From NCBI GenBank assembly GCA_006503535.1, contig QYRS01000004.1, forward strand, positions 248,001 to 312,000: 64,000 bases of DNA, in the 5' to 3' direction. The first letter of the stretch is position 1; the number at the start of each line of letters is the position of its first letter. Of this stretch, positions 43,601-55,920 are shown piece after piece. The notes beneath the pieces are model-generated. The model worked only from the letters and a program-made list of their open reading frames with translations, was not told the origin of the DNA and did no database searches. A program made the translations under genes and the position numbers. The stretch is from Arthrinium phaeospermum. Taxonomy: Eukaryota > Ascomycota > Sordariomycetes > Amphisphaeriales > Apiosporaceae.

Positions 43601-46600
43601 ATTTATAAAATATTTTTTCGTAAACGTATCGCATATTTTAAAGAGTAAAGTATTACGGATCGTTACTTTATTAAATCGAGTTATTAAGTTAATAAGCTGA
43701 AAGTTATCGTTTTTTTTTTAAACTAAAAATTAAATATTATGATATAAGGAATATAACTTTTTTAAAATTTTAGTTAAAACTTTTTTTTTAAATAATTCGA
43801 TAATTTTTTATAATAATAGCTTAAAAATATTAACTTTTTTTATTTATTAAATTTTATACGGTATAATTAAAATAATATACGGAAAGGAAACGTTTAAGTT
43901 AATAATGTTAATTTTTTTAAAGTTTTATATTAATATTTTTTTTTTTCGGAAATAAATTTTTATTAATAAGTCCTTTTTTTAATTAGTTAAATCCTTTTCG
44001 TTTTATATATTTTTAAGTTTAATTTAACGGGTAAATATAAATCGAAAACCTTTATCTTATTAAATAAACCGGGGTATAATATTATCGAATAATTTATCCT
44101 TTCGCGATAAGGCTTCCTTTTTATATCAAAATAATGTCGTTTAAAATGCCGCCTTTTTTTAATTAAAGTTACTAACTAGAGTATCTTTATTCGGTAAAAT
44201 ATTATTAATTAGTTCTATTTTTACCTTTTTTCTTTTATATATGGTGTTAATTTAGATATTATTAATAGGTTGGTTTTGTTTAAAGAACGACATCGGAATA
44301 TTATAATTATGGTGTAGGATGGGTACCTATTCCTTTATCAGGGTTTTAAAATCGTTTAAGGACTTTAATACGTTATTGTTTAAGAATGTATATAAAATCC
44401 TTTTATTTAATTATAGGTTGTTAATTTTTTTAATTTTTAAAACGATTATAAGTTATAAGATTAACTTTAAAAACGCGGCTTTTTAATTATATTCGTTATA
44501 ATTTAATTTAGGCTTTAAATTCTCGTTAAAGCGTTTAAATTCTTTAACTAAACTTCGTTTTTTTAGTTTAATTTAAATAATATTATTTTTAATTTTAATT
44601 TTTTTATATTTTAATAATATTATCGATACGTTAAAACGAGTTATATTAATAATTATTATAATAGCTATTTTATTTTTGTTTATTATAAACTTAATATTTA
44701 TAACTATTCGTTTTATAAAATTCTAATTAAGGATAAGCTTTTAAAAAACCGCGCCGTTTAGAATTACGAAAAATATTATATTTAGGTATTAATTGCTTAT
44801 TTAGACTTTGTTAATTACCACTTCGATAGTTTTAATAGGTTCGTTTTAAATTAAAAAGTTTTAAATATTAATAATTTATTCTATAATAATAAAATTATTA
44901 CGATAGTAATAACTCTTTATTAATATATACACTCCGGCTCCCGTATCGATAAAGCTATTAATCCTTTCCCCGTCGGGATTATATTTAATAAATATTATAA
45001 TTTTTCTTAACGGGTAGTATATTAATAAAGTATCGTTATTATTTTTTACTTAAGAAATAATTTTAAGGGTAAACACGATATTAATTTTTAAAAAAAAACT
45101 ATTAATTTATAAATTAAGTATTTAAAACGTATTAACCTAATTATATCGCGAACGTATTATATTTCGCTTATTTCGAAATATAGTAATATTAATAATTTTT
45201 TTAATATCATTATATTTATTAATATTTTTATTAATATATTTCGTTAAAGTATTAGCGAACTTTTTATTATTAAGTAAGAGTTTTTTTTAAATAATTTTAA
45301 ATTTTTTAATTAAATTAATAATAATTTTTTTTTTAAAAGGTTCGAAGCTTTTAAATATTTAATTATTAATAAAATCTAAACGCGTTTTTTCTATTATCTT
45401 TATCGACGTCTACAGGAATAAAACGCGACTTCCTTATTTCTCTAATCTTTTTTTTTTAAAAGTAAAGTTATTAATCTCGACAATAATATCGTTAAAAAAA
45501 GTAATATTAAGGACTCGAACTCCGTTAAAATTAAGTTTTTTTTCAATTCATACATAATTAATACTAAAATCTTCACTTAATTTAATACTTATATTAATTA
45601 TCGATATCGTAATTAACGGTTTTTATTAATTAACAGTTTTTTTAACTTAAAATTATATATTTTTATTAAATTAAAATACGATAATATCATCGTTCCGTCG
45701 CCATATTTTAATTTTATATAGTTAATATTAAACATACTTCGTATAAAGCTTCTTATTATTCGGGCCTTTTTTTTTATAACTATATACTTAAATAATTCCT
45801 ATATATATAGTCGGTTCGCGGCACGAACCTTTTTTAATACAGTTATAGGAATAAGGTTACCTTACACTTATCTTAACAAGCTAGCATAATAAAATTAAAA
45901 CGCCTTCTAATCCCAATAAAATATTCCTTAAACGTTATAAAAATATTAACTTAAGCAACAACTAACACGATAAGTATTAAACCCGCAAAAATAATATTTA
46001 TTAAGCATTATATTTTAATTAAAAAATAACTCTTTCGGAACTTATATTCGATCCCGACTCTAATAAAAACCTTATCGAAGACCATACTAAAGTAAACCTT
46101 TTTAATTAAAGCGTACCGCGTTAATACTTATAACTTAAAGCATAGTATCATAATTGCGAACCTTAATAACACCATTTAAATAATTATTAAACTATAGTCT
46201 TATTTCCAAAATTATAATACGATTAATAAAATTAATACTTATAATATCAAATATTTTAACTAACTTATTAACGTCTAACGCTTTTATTATAGCTTGGATT
46301 AACGCTTTAATTACTTACTATTACGTATCTTATTTTATTAAAAAAATTAAAAATTTAAAAAAACTTTAAACTTTACGTTTTTAAACTTGGATAATAGTGT
46401 TTTTTAACGATATATAAAAAGGGTCTAATCGTAAAGCTATCTCCGCCTATTTAAAAAAAGCCGTTAAAATTTTCTCATAATCCAAAATATCGAATATATT
46501 AATATTACTATTAGCTACGTTAATTCAGACAAACAGTTTAATACGTCGCAATATTTTAATCACGGCTTTTTTTTATCAAAATTAAAATAAATAAAGCGTA

Positions 46601-47868
46601 ACTTATATTCCAAAACCTTCTTTTTATATCCTTTAATATATAAATAAATATCCTTAAAAACAGCAATTATAAAGCCTATCTCGTACTAATTTATTTAATA
46701 TAATCTAAAACCCTAATATCTAAAATCCTTAATCTTAAAATACTCCTTCGCAGTATCGATTATCTTACTCCAAATAATAACATCCTTAATTACCGTACGT
46801 ATAAAATCCTCCATATCAAATATATCAACATAAAAAAGCAATTTATACTTTCTATCCTTATCTATCATAACGTAACAACGTATATAATTATCTTATCGTT
46901 TTAAAAACTTAAAAACATTCTTACCATCGAAACGTAAAAACGGTATAAAATCTAAATTAAGCAATACAACATATACACTTTTTAAAACAAACACCAATAC
47001 TTTAATTTAATCTTATATAACTTCACTCATAATAACAGTATTAACAAATCAATTTACGGGGTCTTAATTACTTAATCGCGCTATAAATTAAGTTTCGACA
47101 ATAACAGGTTTAAATATAAAAACAACGTAAACTTAATTTAATATAAAAAAAGAAAATAAAGAAATATCTTTTAAAAAACAAATACCGCTTAATTAAAATA
47201 ACTATACTTTTTAATTAAATTTTAAAAATAAAATAAAAAAAAATTAGAATATTTAAAAAAAACGATAAGGAAAATTTAAAAAATCATAACCTTTTTATAA
47301 TATTTTATACTCGCCGATTCGTAATATAACTCTTTTATTCCTTCTTCCTTTTCCATATTTTTAATAAAAACCTCCTAAATACGAATTAAGAATTTTTACC
47401 TTATCTCGTCTTTTCTAAATTATATAATTAAAGTTTTTTATTACCTTTCTTTATACAACTATCTTTACCTTAAATAAACGCAGTAACTCTACAACCACAT
47501 CGCTTAATTCGATCCATCCTTACCACTAAAATATTAACGTTAAAGCTTTTTTTAATAATAATACTAACTATATTACTTTAACCTAATAAAAATACAACAC
47601 TCTTTTCCAATATAGGTTCTATATAGCACTAAACTGGTTAAAACGGTAATAATTTAATCGTTTTCGGCCATAATTAGTTATTTATAATAAATATATTATT
47701 TTTAATATATATTATTTATTCCTTTTAAAATCTTTTCTTACTTCGTTAACGCTTTTTTAATCTTATTCCTTCGACTTTTCTCTTTTTCTTTCCAGCTTCT
47801 TTTAATACTTTTATTTTTTATTCGTCTCTCATCAAAAAATTTACAAAATCCAGCCTATACAGAAAAGC

Positions 47869-48125
47869 TATAAAAACACATAACCCATATAGCTACAAAC
47901 TATAATCAACACTCTCTAATTAAATATCATACCTAACCAAAACGCGGCCTATTATTGAAATAATACAAATATAAGCATATATAAAGAATCGCAAAAAAGT
48001 ATATATTTATAATTAATCTATTTTATAATGTACCGATATATCGATTTTCTATTAGCCCCTTTAGTACGCACATACCACTTATAGCTAATATGGCTCAACC
48101 CCTGAACCCCTGAATCCCTGCTACA
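47869..48125. repeat. Right LTR
   Basis: 257 bp, ending CTGAATCCCTGCTACA. Here the inner half is RIP-mutated and the outer half conserved, the mirror image of the left LTR. Confidence 0.9.
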
Positions 48126-49619
48126 ATACGTGGGCGAATCGGGTCGCGAAGTCCCCAGCAAAGTCTATCTTCCGATCCGCGCCGAGGTTGAGATGGGTGA
48201 CGGGCCCCTCTATCGACGCCCAGGACCAGCTGGGAGCGAGCCAGTTTGGGTCTTGGCTGCCCAGCCGTTTCCGCTCTCCTTCGGGATGCGTGGCCGACCA
48301 GCAGAGATGGAACTCAATGTCCCGTTTCCAGAGGCCGGCGAGGAACTCGTCCCCGGTGGTGTCGGCGACGGCCCGCGCGATCCCGGCCAGGGCAGGGAAC
48401 TTGTCCCCTAGTTCGGTCAGTTTGACAGAGCTGTAGAGCTTGACGACGAATCTCCAGAAGTAGTCGGTCCGCATGTCGTCGTTCCCGTACACGAGGGAAT
48501 GGAAAGATTCCACAGACGGCATACCTGCCGGGTGGAACTCTGATACGAGGCTCTCCCTGCACTCCCAGAAGATACCCGTGTTCCCGAAGTGGATCGTTCG
48601 AGGCGGTAACATCTTTTCTTGAATGGTCCAGCCACGGGTCATCAGATGCGATTCGAGGACGGACCGCTCGTAGAGTCTGCCGCCTGCGAATGACCTGCAT
48701 TCAGAGATGCCATCCGCCTTGACCCAGACTTGAACCCCATCCCGGTAGTAAGGCGGGGTTTTCACGAAGCATCCCCCAAACACATCTTTGGCAGAAGAGG
48801 CAGCGATGTTGAGGTGGGATCCGGCGTACACGGATCGCATCCGGTCCGCCTCCCTTCTCCAGTCTTCCTCGTCGTCTTGAACGATGCACATGGATCTATC
48901 CAGATGTAGTCGATGGCAAAAGACCTCGTAATGGCAAACGCGTCGGTGAATGTTGGTGGGATATCTTCTGATGGTATCCCTGTCAAGAGAGTCGGGAGGT
49001 TATGCTTCGTCAGCTGTATAAAGGGGCGTTTTCCCCAGCAATAACTCAGTGTCGCGTACTTCAATGGTGTCCCGGGATCTTGCCGGTCTGTCATGATCAC
49101 GACGCGAGGCTCTCCGTTCGCGATATACACCAATCGTGTCGGGAGTAGATGACTCCCAGCCATCGCGTTACAGGACTTGTGAGACTCAAAGCAGTTTCGC
49201 AACCACCCATTTGCCATAACCAGGACATCTTGGTCCTGCTTAGGGCAATCGTCTTCGCTGATAGTCATGCAATTAAAACAGGAAACATTAAATGCCTCGT
49301 AATCCGGCGTCTTGTTTGGGAAATCCCACCAAAACGATTGGGTGTCGGTCGAGCAGGTCTCCACAGACGGCGAGGACGTCGCTTGTTCGCCCAGTCGGTC
49401 CAACAGCGCCTCGATCCGGCGAAGCAAGAATGCGGAGAACTTGCATCCACTGCGAGCGGCCGCCTCGAGTTCCACCGTGTGGAAAGTTCGAGCAAGCGCG
49501 TATTTCGAATGGGGGAAGTCGCCTTGAGAACGATAGGCATCATGCTCTGCCCAGGTGTAGTTCCGCAAAGGCCAATTGTCAAAAATATCCTGACATGTGC
49601 TGCAGTATCCGTGGTCCAC
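48126..49619 (-). pseudogene. HET-domain gene, 5' part (frameshifted and LTR-split)
   Basis: The N-terminus has C-S-T-C-Q-D-I-F followed by a long pre-domain. The HET domain shows L-S-Y-C-W-G, then Y-I-W-I-D and, in another frame, M-C-I-V-Q-D-D-E-E-D-W and G-W-T-I-Q-E-K. The frame change between Y-I-W-I-D and M-C-I-V-Q (about 48893) needs one missing base and cannot be an intron, because the conserved sequence is contiguous; family members have D-S-L/M-C-I there. The reading frame then runs to 48126, where the LTR element begins. HET proteins trigger incompatibility cell death when non-self is met (family knowledge). With two lesions the gene is almost certainly dead. Confidence 0.88.
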
Positions 49620-50334
49620 CCGTATGCTTGATGCAGATTGCCCTATCCGTTGCTCGATGCTAACTCGGTCCAGAGGGTCGGATGCGACATCCCGAACGAG
49701 GTCATAGGACTAGTCTTGATCACAAGCCAGATAGTTGTTATACCATCTGCGAAGATCTTGCGGGTCCCAAGCCATAGTTTCCGCCTCGAGTAGGCGTCCT
49801 TACCAAAAGTGCTTTGGCAATGGGATAATGGCGGGAAGGGTAAGTATTCTGAGCGACAGTAGCATTACCCCACTATCAGATTTCACAGGACATATTGGGG
49901 CCAAGACTAGCATAGTATGAGTATAGACCATAATAGGGGTCATAATTGACTAATCCAAGCCTGAAGCAGTCTCTGCTAAGCCACACGCCACACTAGTGTA
50001 AAGATGCATCCACCAATGCAGCCCGGACCGTAAACTCCAGTAAGTCCGTTATCCCCATCCCTTATCCGTAAGACTTGCATTAGAATGGCTGATGGCGCAC
50101 ATTAAGCTCTCACAGTAAGCACTTAGCCTAGGTGTATTTTATCCACTTGCGTCGATGAACCACATTTTGATACGATGCTTACATATCGTTCCATTCATTC
50201 GGATGACGAAATGATATCAAGTATATTTCGTTATAAAATGACAGATCTCCCAGTACTTCTGTTGGTATGAATACTCAGTATCAAAACCAACAACCCGTTC
50301 AACCCAACCACTGAATCTATACGGAACCCTCAAA
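49620..50334. promoter_or_regulatory. Divergent promoter region
   Basis: No gene supported. It lies between the leftward HET remnant and the rightward aldo-keto reductase. Confidence 0.4.
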
Positions 50335-51524
50335 ATGATGGACAAAGTGCTCAAACGACAGATTGGCCGTGATGGACCGTACATACCCGCAGTGGGTTTT
50401 GGCCTAATGGGAGCGAGTGTCGGATACGGAGCTACTGAGTAGGTCCCTCTATTCCGCTTACACAACATACCCGGTGCCTCGCGACAGCTCGGCAGAAGTT
50501 CTTCCCCACTGAAAATCAGCCCTGCTAAACTTTATCCAGTTCCGACGAGACCCGCCTGGCACTCCTCGACCGTGCTTGGGAGCTCGGCTGCATCAACTGG
50601 GACACGGCCGACATCTACGGCGACAGCGAGGACGTCGTGGGCAAGTGGTTCGGGCTACACCCCGAGCGCCGCGCCGACATCTTCCTGGCCACCAAGTTCG
50701 GCCTCGAGGCCCGGGGCGGCGACGGCATCGCCGTGGACTCGAGCCCCGAGCACTGCGAGAAGGCCGCAGAGAAAAGCTTGGAGCGACTCGGGGTCGACCA
50801 GATCGATCTTTACTACATGCATCGCGCGGACCCCAAAGTGCCGATCGAGAAGACTGTGCGGGCTATGAAGCAGCTCGTGGAGTAAGTAGTCCCATCCCCA
50901 CTCCCTTACTGTGCTATACCATTGAAGATACTGATCCACTCCCACAGGAAGGGAAAAGTGAAATACCTCGGCCTCTCCGAGATCTCCTCAGCCACCCTCC
51001 GCCGCGCCCACGCCATCCACCCCATCAGCGCCGTGCAGGTCGAGTACAACCCCTGGACCCTCGACATCGAGCAAGCGTCCGGCACGCACCTGCTCGCGAC
51101 CGCCCAGGAGCTGGGCATCGCCGTCTTCGCCTACTCGCCGCTGGGGCGCGGCCTGCTGACGGGGCGGTACCGGTCCGCCGACGACTTCGAGCCGGGCGAC
51201 TTCCGCCGGACCCTGGAGCGGTTCCGGGGCGACAACTTCCAGAAGAACTTGATGTTGGCGGACAGGTTCGCCGAGGTGGCGGAGCGCAAGGGGTGTTCGC
51301 CGAGTCAGCTGGTGCTGGCGTGGCTCACGGCGCAGTCTGACAACGTCTTCGTTATTCCCGGGACCAAGAAGATCCCGTACCTGGAGGACAACTTTGGGGC
51401 GTCCAGGGTCTCGGTGACCGATAAGGAAGAGAAAGAGTTGAGACGGCTGGTGGAGGAAGCTGGGGTGAGTGGTGGTCGGGGCTCGGCGTTTGGCTCGTTT
51501 GTAGATACGATTTCTCTCAAGTAG
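50335..51524 (+). CDS. Aldo-keto reductase
   Basis: Three exons: 50335-50438, 50540-50881 and 50948-51524. They give 340 residues. The catalytic tetrad is visible: D and Y in [10 protein letters not shown] in L-A-T-K-F-G and H in Y-Y-M-H-R-A-D. The C-terminal cofactor region has V-I-P-G-T-K-K. The fold and length match aldo-keto reductases of the group that reduces aldehydes or pyridoxal with NADPH, but the substrate is not known. The three exons join cleanly in frame. A second Met directly follows the first (50338). Confidence 0.88.
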
Positions 51525-52432
51525 TACTTATTTTAATTTGAACATGATTTGAAATTTAGTGTACTATACCTCCTGTTCAGCAAGGAATTTCAAGCTGAGG
51601 CAGTACTGGCATACCGAGATTGATAGTAAATAGTTGAATGCACCTATGTAGATTGAGGTAGCTTACACGGTTCCGTCGTATACCAGGGGCTGGGGAAAAA
51701 GGGCTACGAGTGGTAAACGCGCTAACTACAAGAGGGTGCTGAACACAAGTAGGGTTCTGGTGATGGGAGGAAAGGAGCCGACAATGTAATTGGTTACATC
51801 AAATTGAAGGCACAAGGCTGTTCACGTAACTACAGGAGCTCAACTACCGTGCATGCTCTAGCTGTAACTGAGAAGAGAGTGATGCGTTTAGACGCAACGT
51901 GGCAACACTATTTGGAAGCTAAAACAGGCGTACCAAAAGCAAGGCAGGCAGACTGTGCGCTCATGGATGAAAGCCTGGGCGGCCACTCGGTTTGCTGGTG
52001 GGCTTTGCTAGAGGCTTAGATCGGTGCGTTGCGTCACTCATGCATTGGTCGCGAAACCACATCCAATTGAGATGCAAATGAGGTTACTCACATGCAGAAG
52101 TATGACGAAAAAGCTGCAATTGCCTGCAGACACAGCCTTAAAAAGAGGAGGCCTCCATACGTGGGGTAAATCCCGAATAAGAATTATTGTTACCACAGTT
52201 ATCTTCTTTGGACTACTACTTTTTCTTATTCTCTTTTCTTTTTATCTGTTCCGTACCAAGGCTCACTGGCACAAATAAAAGGCTCATAAAGACCAGGTTA
52301 CCCTCAAGCAATATAAGCAAGTCAGACCACTACTCTTTACAAGACTCCTTCACCTACCGTTTGGTACATTGAATGCCTCAGATTTAGAGGCCAACAAGTT
52401 TGCCTTGGCCGATTGGCAACCCCTGCAGCGCC
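51525..52432. other. Intergenic region
   Basis: About 900 bp without a supported gene. A pyrimidine-rich tract at about 52200-52260 is the only compositional feature. Confidence 0.35.
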
Positions 52433-54044
52433 ATGAGTAGCAGTCTTGATGAATCCAGTGACGGACCCGAAGGGCTACGGCGGAGAGGAGCATACAAAGC
52501 TGCAGAGTCTTACGAGGACGATGATGCGTCGAGTTCCGGCTTCGACCTTAAAACTGCCTCATTTCTGGAGAGATTCGGCGGCTCAATGGTTCTAGGGGGG
52601 GACAATGTCAGCATGCACATAGATGAACGTGAAGGGGTTACTCACATCCAGACTGATGGGGAGATCCGAATACATGGGCGAGAGGGCAATGCAAGCAAGA
52701 AAGAGGTCACACCTGAAAATCAGTTGCAGATGGCTCATCCAGTATCGACCCATGGCACCCCTTTTTCGCCTGCAACAGATGGTTCTTTTAATGAACTTAA
52801 GAAACGAGCTTTACGGCAACGGCCGGTAGGATACAATTGCCACCTCCTTTATTCTGCCTTGCTAACAGCGGTCCAGGCTGCCCTGAAGAGCTGTGGATTG
52901 TATGTCCCTCTCCATATTGAGGAGAGGCTCAAAGCCGATATCGTACAGATCGCGCGAGCTTTTGCTCTATTCGAGCAATACATGGCGAGCTTCTTTCAGA
53001 ATTTCGGAAATCAGTTTAGGGTAGCGGATGTTAAGAAGCGTTTCGAAATTGCGAGAGAGGCTATCCAGAAAAGACAGAACAGAACTTCCGAGGGTACCGA
53101 CATCGGTGCTTTTGGAAGGTACTGCACGGAAGTGTTCCAAGAATGGAGTGGAGTCCCTTCCAGGAAGCCCATGTCAACATATCGGCCATCCCTCAACGAC
53201 GAAGAGCAGTGTCTACGATACCTTGCAGATGGTAACGAGATTGAATATTGGTGGATTGTGATGGACATGTTCAACGATTTGCGCCTGGAGGTGATCCAAG
53301 GCGGTCCGGAACAGATAATGGTCCATGTGCTTACCAGCACGGGCGTCTGCGCCCATGCGAAGTTGCGCCGCCTGCGAACGAACATGGGGACAGGCCCATC
53401 GTCAGGTGGCCTGCAAATACTTGTCGTCGGGATTGAAGACAGGATCAAATTTCTCAGGAGCTTTTTGCGCACAAACCTGGCCGACCCGTCAGATCTGGAT
53501 ATCTTAATGCCAGAAGACAAGTTCGAAAAGAGCGAGGACAACTCTGAGACAGGGAACGAGGTGTTGGCTAACAATACCAAGGTAAGAGATCACTGCTCTT
53601 CCCGCGAAATAACGGATACTGACCTTTATCCAGGTTTCTTGGTACGGGATATTTGCACTCTATGTAACTTCCATCATTCTGAGCTTCATCCCTGGCGCTA
53701 TGGGCTTTGCTAGGAATTGGTCAGAGAATGAGATAGGGAGCACTGAAGATGCCGACTTCCTCTATCTCATTCAGAACAACATTTTTTCTACCTTTGGAAA
53801 TATCGTCACTCTCATGCTCTTGGGCAAGTCTAATCTCACCAGCCCGAAACTGTCAGTTTGGGTAGCGATATTCGTTGCAATCGTCTGCAACTTCGTCTCT
53901 ATTGGAGTTTACAGCAACTTTATGACAGGCTGGAGCGCCCTTGTTGGTTTTATCGGTCAAGTTGTAGCCGCATCATGTGTTGTTATCTCAACTTATGACG
54001 CGGTAGCCCCGCGGAAGAGAAACAGAAAGAATAAGGAGGATTAA
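52433..54044 (+). CDS. Multi-span membrane protein with long cytosolic N-terminus
   Basis: Two exons (52433-53581 and 53634-54044) give 519 residues. The N-terminal 380 residues are hydrophilic: acidic Ser-rich start, a G-G-D-N-V-S-M-H-I motif, a helical middle with L-K-S-C-G-L-Y-V-P-L-H-I and S-G-V-P-S-R-K-P. The C-terminal 136 residues contain about four hydrophobic segments (W-Y-G-I-F-A-L-Y-V, F-G-N-I-V-T-L-M-L, V-W-V-A-I-F-V-A-I-V and the last, V-G-F-I-G-Q-V-V-A), ending in a basic tail. The intron ends at the start of the first span. I do not recognise the family and assign no function. Confidence 0.75.
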
Positions 54045-54432
54045 ATCGTGTCTACTACAACATCTTAGGCCGGTCGGGCTGTAGTAGGTTAGATACAGGC
54101 AGATGTATTGATTTTCATTCCCATTAATACCTTACAGGACGGCTTGATGTCACTGAGGGAGGATAGATCACCTGGACTTGAGCCAAAGCTGAATGCGTTC
54201 TCCATATTACCCAATATCAGTATTACCACCAATTCGAGCATGTACATTATGTAGGTTAGTTGAACTATCAAATTGTACCAGGATTACAGTCAATTGCGGT
54301 CTCGAAAATCGATAAAATGGATAGAACGAATGACCCTCTCGATCAATAATTCACTACCATGACTGTAAGCACAACAATCATGTCGATTTCTTGCATTCAT
54401 ACGATGTCTGACTCTGAATGTCTGTTTTGCCT
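54045..54432. other. Convergent intergenic region
   Basis: 3' ends of the membrane protein and the leftward F-box-like gene; nothing else seen. Confidence 0.35.
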
Positions 54433-55529
54433 TTAATTGTCGCCCACCCGCATGCCGGCAGCCTTTCTCTTCGCTAGTACGCTCTCATACCACGCATCAA
54501 ACCGAACCTTAACTTCCTCATAGCGAGGCGAGGCAGGAGAAAGGTGACACGACAGCCAGTTAATCATGACCCCGAGGTCGATCTTTTCCATCGTCGCGCC
54601 GTCGACCTTTATCGAAATTTCGCCGACCCGCTCATACAGCAGCCCGCCGTGCCTCATGGCCATCGTCGGGGTGGTGCTGATCATCATGCGCAGAGACGAC
54701 GCGAGGAGCCTCGCCAGCCACTCGGGCCGTACGAGCTTCGCCCGATAGGCCACGGCCTCGCGCTCCGCCGCCAGTGCGACGCCGGTGCTTGCGGGTGTCA
54801 GGGGCGCGCCGCCGAGTCTCCGCGCACGGCGCCAGAGCATCCGCTCGTCGGGGCCCGCCAAGAGGTTCGGGTCGTCGGGCGGCACGAAATTGAGCACCAA
54901 GTGCTTCACGACCATGTGGCGGTCGACATCGGTGCGGTCCGGCGTGGCGGGCTGGCCAGTTGGACCGGCCTTGAGAAAGCGCTCGAGCGCGTAGTAGAAG
55001 GGAAAGACTACGGCAGGGGGGCCACGGTCCCTTGCCCAGATTCTGGCAGAGCGGGGAGAGGTTACTTTGGGAAGAGGGGTTGGGGAAGCGGGGAGTCTTA
55101 CGTCTTTTCGTGGGAGAAACCCGCCCCGAAACCCCGCATCGTGCCGACTAGACGGATCGTGACATCGACTTTGTCTAACGATATGCGGCAGAGGGGGACG
55201 TGAGTAAAGGTCACCCAGAGCTCCCTTTCTTCCAGGAACATTATGTCCACTTTGCATCGCTTGCCCCGGTCAGAAAGTCGCCTGAGTGCATCTTGGGTCT
55301 CTTTGAATAGCTGATGATTGGCCAGCATGAGGGCAGTTGCCGTGGGTTGCGTGGTCTGTTTCTCATACAGGACCCTGTCCTTTAGCATCCGACAACGTGC
55401 CTTGATGTCGGCAATTGGGGCCCGGTCGACTCCATTCTGTCGTTCCGCCGGTGCCGGGTGCTCTAGAAGTAGAGCACGATGGAGAATGTCGTCGCGAATC
55501 TCTCTTGGTAGGTCTACGAATAAGGCCAT
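54433..55529 (-). CDS. F-box-like protein (LP-x-E-I-R type)
   Basis: Two exons (55529-55102 and 55042-54433) joined across a 59 nt intron give 345 residues. The start reads L-F-V-D-L-P-R-E-I-R-D-D-I-L, the sequence typical of fungal F-box and 2EXR-type domains at the N-terminus. The remainder has a conserved L-V-L-N-F-V-P-P motif and no repeats. It would act as a recognition adaptor, but the partner is unknown. The coding region is G+C-rich and intact. Confidence 0.72.
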
Positions 55530-55920
55530 GGTTGCGAGTGATCGCCTTGAGAATACATAGTATTTATTAGGTAGATTGATCTATGTGAAACGCGTGGTCT
55601 GGATTGATCGGAACCTTGGCGTGCTGCTTGAACTTTGTATTTGAAAGGCGGCATGGGTGCCCTTGTACGTTTCGCTTCAGCGGGTCAACTCCAGGCAACC
55701 CCTCTGGCCTTCAATGAATATGATTGGTCTATCAATTCGTGCTTAACCTTCTTCGAATGCTAAAGGCTAAATCAACGTCGGAAAAAAATGAAAGAATAAC
55801 TATGTGAAATCAATCCATGGCATCAAGAGCGCCGCAACAAACAAATGGGACCCCCAGCTATGTTACAGTATAGAGCTTATACACTTATTGCATTCGTGGC
55901 CATGAAATCAAACTAATACC
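55530..55920. other. Intergenic region
   Basis: Promoter of the F-box-like gene and 3' end of the zinc-finger gene; nothing else recognised. Confidence 0.35.

Larger units (their letters stand above)
37392..48125. mobile_element. RIP-degraded LTR retrotransposon inserted in HET gene
   Basis: The element is 10,734 bp, bounded by direct repeats of about 255 bp with TG...CA ends and flanked by a 4 bp duplication, ATAC (37388-37391 and 48126-48129). The interior is extremely A+T-rich with stops in all frames, so no gag, protease, reverse transcriptase or integrase can be read. Neither superfamily nor orientation can be assigned from sequence; purine-rich stretches lie inside both LTRs' inner edges. 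The length is large for such short LTRs and could include nested insertions, which I cannot resolve. It splits a HET gene. Confidence 0.93.

Noticed and set aside
37646..47868. AT-rich block as a centromere
   Set aside because: It is exactly bounded by LTRs and a target duplication inside a gene, so a RIP-degraded retroelement explains it.
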